Below, one piece after another: positions 60,761 to 64,000 of a stretch of DNA of 64,000 nucleotides; the stretch's first letter is position 1, and every line of letters begins with the position of its first letter. Under the pieces are notes generated by a model that saw only the letters and a list, made by a program, of their open reading frames with translations, did no database searches and was not told where the DNA came from. Position numbers and translations under genes: made by a program. This DNA is from Methanomicrobiales archaeon (GTDB lineage: Archaea > Halobacteriota > Methanomicrobia > Methanomicrobiales > Methanospirillaceae). The stretch covers positions 1-64,000 of the forward strand of contig JANXYM010000043.1 of the NCBI GenBank assembly GCA_025350045.1. Reading direction: 5' to 3'.

Positions 60761-63389
60761 ACCTGTATCCGCCTTTCGGCACGGTGATCTCGAAACGTGC
60801 CCCTCTGCCGGGCTCCCCGTTCTCGGTGATCGTCATGCCGGTGATCGAGAGGATCTCGCGGGAGAGGAAGAGGCCAAAACCGGTATGGTGCCCGAATCCC
60901 CGCCCGAACAGCCGCACTTTGTCCTCTGCCGATATCCCGACACCGTCATCTTCAACCGAGATCACCAGCCCCGTTGCCGATTCCCGGTCAGAAATAAGTA
61001 TCCGGGTCATCTTCTCCCCCCCGTACCGCAGGGCATTATCGATCAGGTTGTAGAACACCTTTTCAAGCAGCGGATCGGCAAAAACCTCGAGGCCCGGACA
61101 ACCCGTCTCGACCCGGATTTCCCGCAACGGTAGCTCGTTTGTCTTTTTCCGGACAAGGGACTCCACATCCTGCCATACGGGGGATTTGACACCCATATCC
61201 TCGTAATCGCTGGTAAAAGCGATCTGGCGCTCGATGGTGTCGGAGATCAGCTCCTGCTTTTTTAGGAATTCCACCAGCTGGCCGGGATCATTCACGGAAT
61301 CCTCACTCAGCTGGATGAACGCCTTGAGGGCCATGAGCTGGTTGCGTATGTCATGCCGGGTGATGCTCGAGAGGAGATTGAGTTTCTTATTGACCATCCG
61401 CAGGGCATCCTCGGCCTGACGGAGACCGGTGATATCATGGACAAGACCCTCAACTCCCAGGATCGTTCCGTCAGCATCATGATAATAGTGGCTGTTTGTG
61501 GTGGCAATACGCAGCGATCCGTCCCGGACCTTCAGGATCAGGGGATAATCGGTCACGGCCCCTTTCTCTTCGAGAGCCGAGAGGAGCTGGGTGCGCTTTT
61601 CGGGTTCCGCGTACATTTCGGAGACATTCATGCCAATCATATCATCAGGAGAATCGCAACCGGCAAAACGGGCACCCGCCGGGCTCATCATCGTGATCGT
61701 TCCATCCAGGTCTGTCCGGTAGAACAGGTCCTGCATATTCTCGATGATAGCGCGGTACTTCTCCTCGCTCACTTTTAAGGCAGTTTCCGCCTCCTTGCGT
61801 TCGCTGATATCTTCAAAAACCGCAACAAAATACTCTTTTTTCGGGCTGAATACCGATACCCGCAGCCATATATCCAAGGGTTTGAAATCAATCTCGAACG
61901 TCTCAGGGGTACCCGTTTGTGAGACCCGCCCGTACGTATCGAAGAGCTCGGGGGACAATGCACGGATACCGGGTATTGCTTCGAGAAACCGCTTGCCCAC
62001 GATATTCTTAAGACCGGTCAGCCGCTCAAACGCCCGGTTCACATCGAGGTAGATCCAGTCAACAGGAGTGCCGTTTGCATCGGAGATCATCCGGCAGTAA
62101 GCAAACCCTTCCAGCATATTCTCAAAGAGGGTGCGGTACTTCTCCTCGCTCTCTTTCAATGCTTCTTCTGCCTGTTTGCGTTCGGTAATATCATGGAGGA
62201 TATGCACGCTTCCCAGGATCTCATGAGAAGGGCCAAGAATGGGTGAAACCGAGAGGGTGAAATCCCCTTTCAGGTTCTCCTCATGGATGTCCACGGTGTG
62301 AGATTTTCCATCGGCAAGAAGGAGCCGATGCGGACAGGTATCGGGAGGACAGGGGGTATGGTGGACAGCTGCATAGCAGCAGAGCCCGACAGCACCCTCC
62401 TGGGAAACGCCAAGACGGTCCGCCATGGCCTTGTTCACCCGGACGACCTTGAAATTCCGGTCAATGATGGCGATTAGGTCCGTGACCGCGTTGAACGTGC
62501 GTTCCCATTCATCCCGTGCCTTTACGATCTCATCCCGGACCCGTTTTTGTTCGCTGATGTCCCGCATGACAGAAAAGACATAGTTATGGCCATCCAGTTC
62601 GAGAAGACCGGCATGAAAATCAAGGGGAAACACGGACTTATCTTTCCTGACGTGGTTGACCTCACCTCCGATCCATTCCCCGCGGAGGATCTCCTCAAAC
62701 CGGGTCGGTGCAGCAGGAAGGTTTTCTGCAACATCGAGATCCGTGATCTTCAGCGTGAGTAATTCTTCCGGAAGGTAGCCATGCATTGCTGCGCCGGCAG
62801 CGTTCACCTCGACGATTTTTCCGCGATCCTTCCCACCGGCTTCGAAGATGAAAATTCCCTCTCCCGATTTTTCAAAGAGGAGCCGGTAGCGGGTCTCGCT
62901 TTTTTCCAAAGCGGCATTGATCCGGGCGAGCTCGCCTGTCCTCTCGTGGATCCGCTGCTCAAGAGCTGCGTACTCCCGTTCGAGATTCCGGTCCAGTTCC
63001 GCTTTATGCAGCGCAATCTCGATTTCGGTCCGGATCCCCCGCTCATCATAGGGCTTGATGATATACCCGTACGGCCGGGTCCATTTTGCCCGATCTATCA
63101 GTTCGGGATCCGCGTACGCAGTTACATAGATGATGGGGATGGTATGGTGGAGGATGATCTGCTCTGCTGCATCTATCCCGGAGAGTGAGCCTGCCAGGTT
63201 GATATCCATCAGGATAAGATCGGGAGGATCCTCATCCACCATCTCGATCGCCCGGTCACCGGTTGATGCGATGCCGGTGACCCGGTACCCGAGCGAGGTG
63301 AGGGTATCTTTGAGGTCTAGTGCTGATATCTGCTCATCCTCAACGATCAGGATAGATTTTTTTCCATGCTCCCTCTCTTCAGCAAACAT
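60741..63389 (-). CDS. Hybrid kinase: REC, 4 PAS, HisKA-like, HATPase
   Basis: A cytoplasmic protein of 882 residues. The receiver (about 10-130) has ILIVEDEQISALDL, phospho-acceptor Asp in LILMDINLAG and IIKPYDERGI, close to the island's REC-PAS proteins. A coiled coil (about 135-175) precedes four PAS domains (about 178-300, 303-425, 428-550, 553-675). PAS 2 has a Cys/His-rich loop (CCYAAVHHTPCPPDTCPH). The kinase core has phospho-His in SSITRHDIRNQLMAL, FYNLIDNALRYGG, EDDGVGIS and FGLFLSREIL. A TATA-like block (CTATATTAA) lies just upstream of the ATG. Confidence 0.9.
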   Translation of the reverse strand: MFAEEREHGKKSILIVEDEQISALDLKDTLTSLGYRVTGIASTGDRAIEMVDEDPPDLILMDINLAGSLSGIDAAEQIILHHTIPIIYVTAYADPELIDRAKWTRPYGYIIKPYDERGIRTEIEIALHKAELDRNLEREYAALEQRIHERTGELARINAALEKSETRYRLLFEKSGEGIFIFEAGGKDRGKIVEVNAAGAAMHGYLPEELLTLKITDLDVAENLPAAPTRFEEILRGEWIGGEVNHVRKDKSVFPLDFHAGLLELDGHNYVFSVMRDISEQKRVRDEIVKARDEWERTFNAVTDLIAIIDRNFKVVRVNKAMADRLGVSQEGAVGLCCYAAVHHTPCPPDTCPHRLLLADGKSHTVDIHEENLKGDFTLSVSPILGPSHEILGSVHILHDITERKQAEEALKESEEKYRTLFENMLEGFAYCRMISDANGTPVDWIYLDVNRAFERLTGLKNIVGKRFLEAIPGIRALSPELFDTYGRVSQTGTPETFEIDFKPLDIWLRVSVFSPKKEYFVAVFEDISERKEAETALKVSEEKYRAIIENMQDLFYRTDLDGTITMMSPAGARFAGCDSPDDMIGMNVSEMYAEPEKRTQLLSALEEKGAVTDYPLILKVRDGSLRIATTNSHYYHDADGTILGVEGLVHDITGLRQAEDALRMVNKKLNLLSSITRHDIRNQLMALKAFIQLSEDSVNDPGQLVEFLKKQELISDTIERQIAFTSDYEDMGVKSPVWQDVESLVRKKTNELPLREIRVETGCPGLEVFADPLLEKVFYNLIDNALRYGGEKMTRILISDRESATGLVISVEDDGVGISAEDKVRLFGRGFGHHTGFGLFLSREILSITGMTITENGEPGRGARFEITVPKGGYRFSSTRL

Positions 63390-63606
63390 AGGGACAGATG
63401 ATTAATATAGTTTAGTTATTCCCTGTTCCTGCCCTGGATATTCCTTTGCGCATCACATCACCGGAATTTCCCGTACCCTAACCGGGGAAATTCCCGGAAA
63501 AAGCCGGGATCCAAACCGATTAATGCCGGGAGAGGAAATACCCGGTGTACGGTCGTGCAAACTTTTGACAGAAAAACACCCGCCAGCCAACCCGCCTTCC
63601 GATAGA

Positions 63607-64000
63607 ATGAAGATCGTTGTCAGCAGGAACGGCCCGTATCTTGTCTCCGGGAGCATCCCCTTGATTGGGAAGGAGATCTGCAATGACGACGAAGGGTACT
63701 GCCGAACCTGGAAGGAAGTCACCCGGTACCCGGTAAATGAGAACTATGCCCTCTGCCGGTGTGGTCATTCAAAGAACAAGCCGTTCTGTGATGGTACGCA
63801 CGCATCGGTTCACTTTGTCGGGACCGAGCATGCCGGAAACGAAACCTATCTCCTCCACCCAAAGACCATTCACGGCACGACCCTTGAACTTGAGGACGTG
63901 GAGGAACTCTGCACCCATGCCCGGTTCTGCATGCGGTCCGGGGGGATCTGGAACTTAACCCGTCAGTCGGACATTCCGGAAGCCCGGGATATCGCAATTG
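63607..64000 (+). CDS. CDGSH-type iron-sulfur protein, truncated by the right window edge
   Basis: An ATG at 63607 opens a frame of 131 residues that runs off the window. The motif CRCGHSKNKPFCDGTH (about residues 50-65) is the CDGSH signature, with three Cys and one His that bind a 2Fe-2S cluster. The N-terminal part resembles the Divergent-4Fe4S/CDGSH fusion family in starting KIVVSRNGPYLVSG. Further Cys residues (LCTHARFC) follow. Such proteins are redox or electron-transfer factors of uncertain role. The ribosome-binding site is weak (GATAGA). Confidence 0.8.
   Translation, partial: MKIVVSRNGPYLVSGSIPLIGKEICNDDEGYCRTWKEVTRYPVNENYALCRCGHSKNKPFCDGTHASVHFVGTEHAGNETYLLHPKTIHGTTLELEDVEELCTHARFCMRSGGIWNLTRQSDIPEARDIAI

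Noticed and set aside
27653..63389. Tandem PAS units considered as a nucleotide repeat array or CRISPR-like structure
   Set aside because: Repetition is at the protein level with about 120-residue periodicity and much divergence; no short, regularly spaced identical DNA repeats are present.
63453..63997. Minus-strand frames opposite the CDGSH gene
   Set aside because: The plus strand carries an unambiguous CDGSH iron-sulfur motif; the antisense frames have no recognisable domain.

Overview
The window is chromosomal DNA of a methanogenic euryarchaeon, most likely a member of the Methanomicrobiales close to Methanoregula. Several genes point this way: an archaeal histone, RadA, Fen1, archaeal 2-oxoacid:ferredoxin oxidoreductase, FprA (F420H2 oxidase), LL-diaminopimelate aminotransferase, an archaeal presenilin-type protease, and an adjacent pair I recognise as DUF1894/DUF1890, which are restricted to methanogens. 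The many long multi-PAS sensor kinases also fit this group. The genus is an inference from gene content, not from a database match. No rRNA, convincing tRNA or CRISPR array is present.

Layout. (1) About 1-2,380 is the AT-rich end of an integrated element: a truncated unknown gene, a ribbon-helix-helix regulator with a TTG start, a zinc-ribbon protein carrying an internal duplication, and a tyrosine recombinase. (2) About 2,380-27,600 is mostly ordinary core genome. It holds TrkH, a rubredoxin-FprA-desulfoferrodoxin oxygen-detoxification operon, an AAA ATPase/TOPRIM pair resembling two-gene defence systems, TspO, an IPT/TIG lipoprotein, a two-subunit 2-oxoacid:ferredoxin oxidoreductase, a HEAT-repeat protein, DUF1894/DUF1890 and CutA. 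It continues with a dapL-lysA-OB-fold-radA-phosphatase run, a PRC-barrel protein, histone, a CBS regulator and NOG1-like GTPase as a divergent pair, then presenilin and Fen1. Between the GTPase and presenilin lies a gene-poor patch (about 23,970-25,400) with inverted repeats and strong GC hairpins around one unrecognised gene.

(3) About 27,650-63,390 is a signalling island of roughly 36 kb. Nearly every gene is a sensor kinase, a REC-PAS or REC-GAF protein, or a stand-alone receiver. Three proteins run to about 1,690-1,900 residues with 9-12 PAS domains each. Most genes lie on the minus strand with 4-nt overlaps or short gaps, so they probably form one or two long operons. An orphan ABC-type substrate-binding protein heads the main run and overlaps a membrane kinase, suggesting ligand sensing rather than transport. 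None of the receiver proteins has a DNA-binding output domain. A frameshifted membrane-protein gene lies inside the island. The window ends in a CDGSH iron-sulfur protein cut by the right edge.

The most interesting items are the PAS island with its binding-protein input, the PAS-domain sharing among neighbouring genes, a P-loop-less RecA-like protein coupled to a kinase-like protein without an ATPase domain, the ATPase/TOPRIM pair, and the hairpin-rich intergenic region near 25.2 kb. All start choices and functions come from reading the sequence alone.
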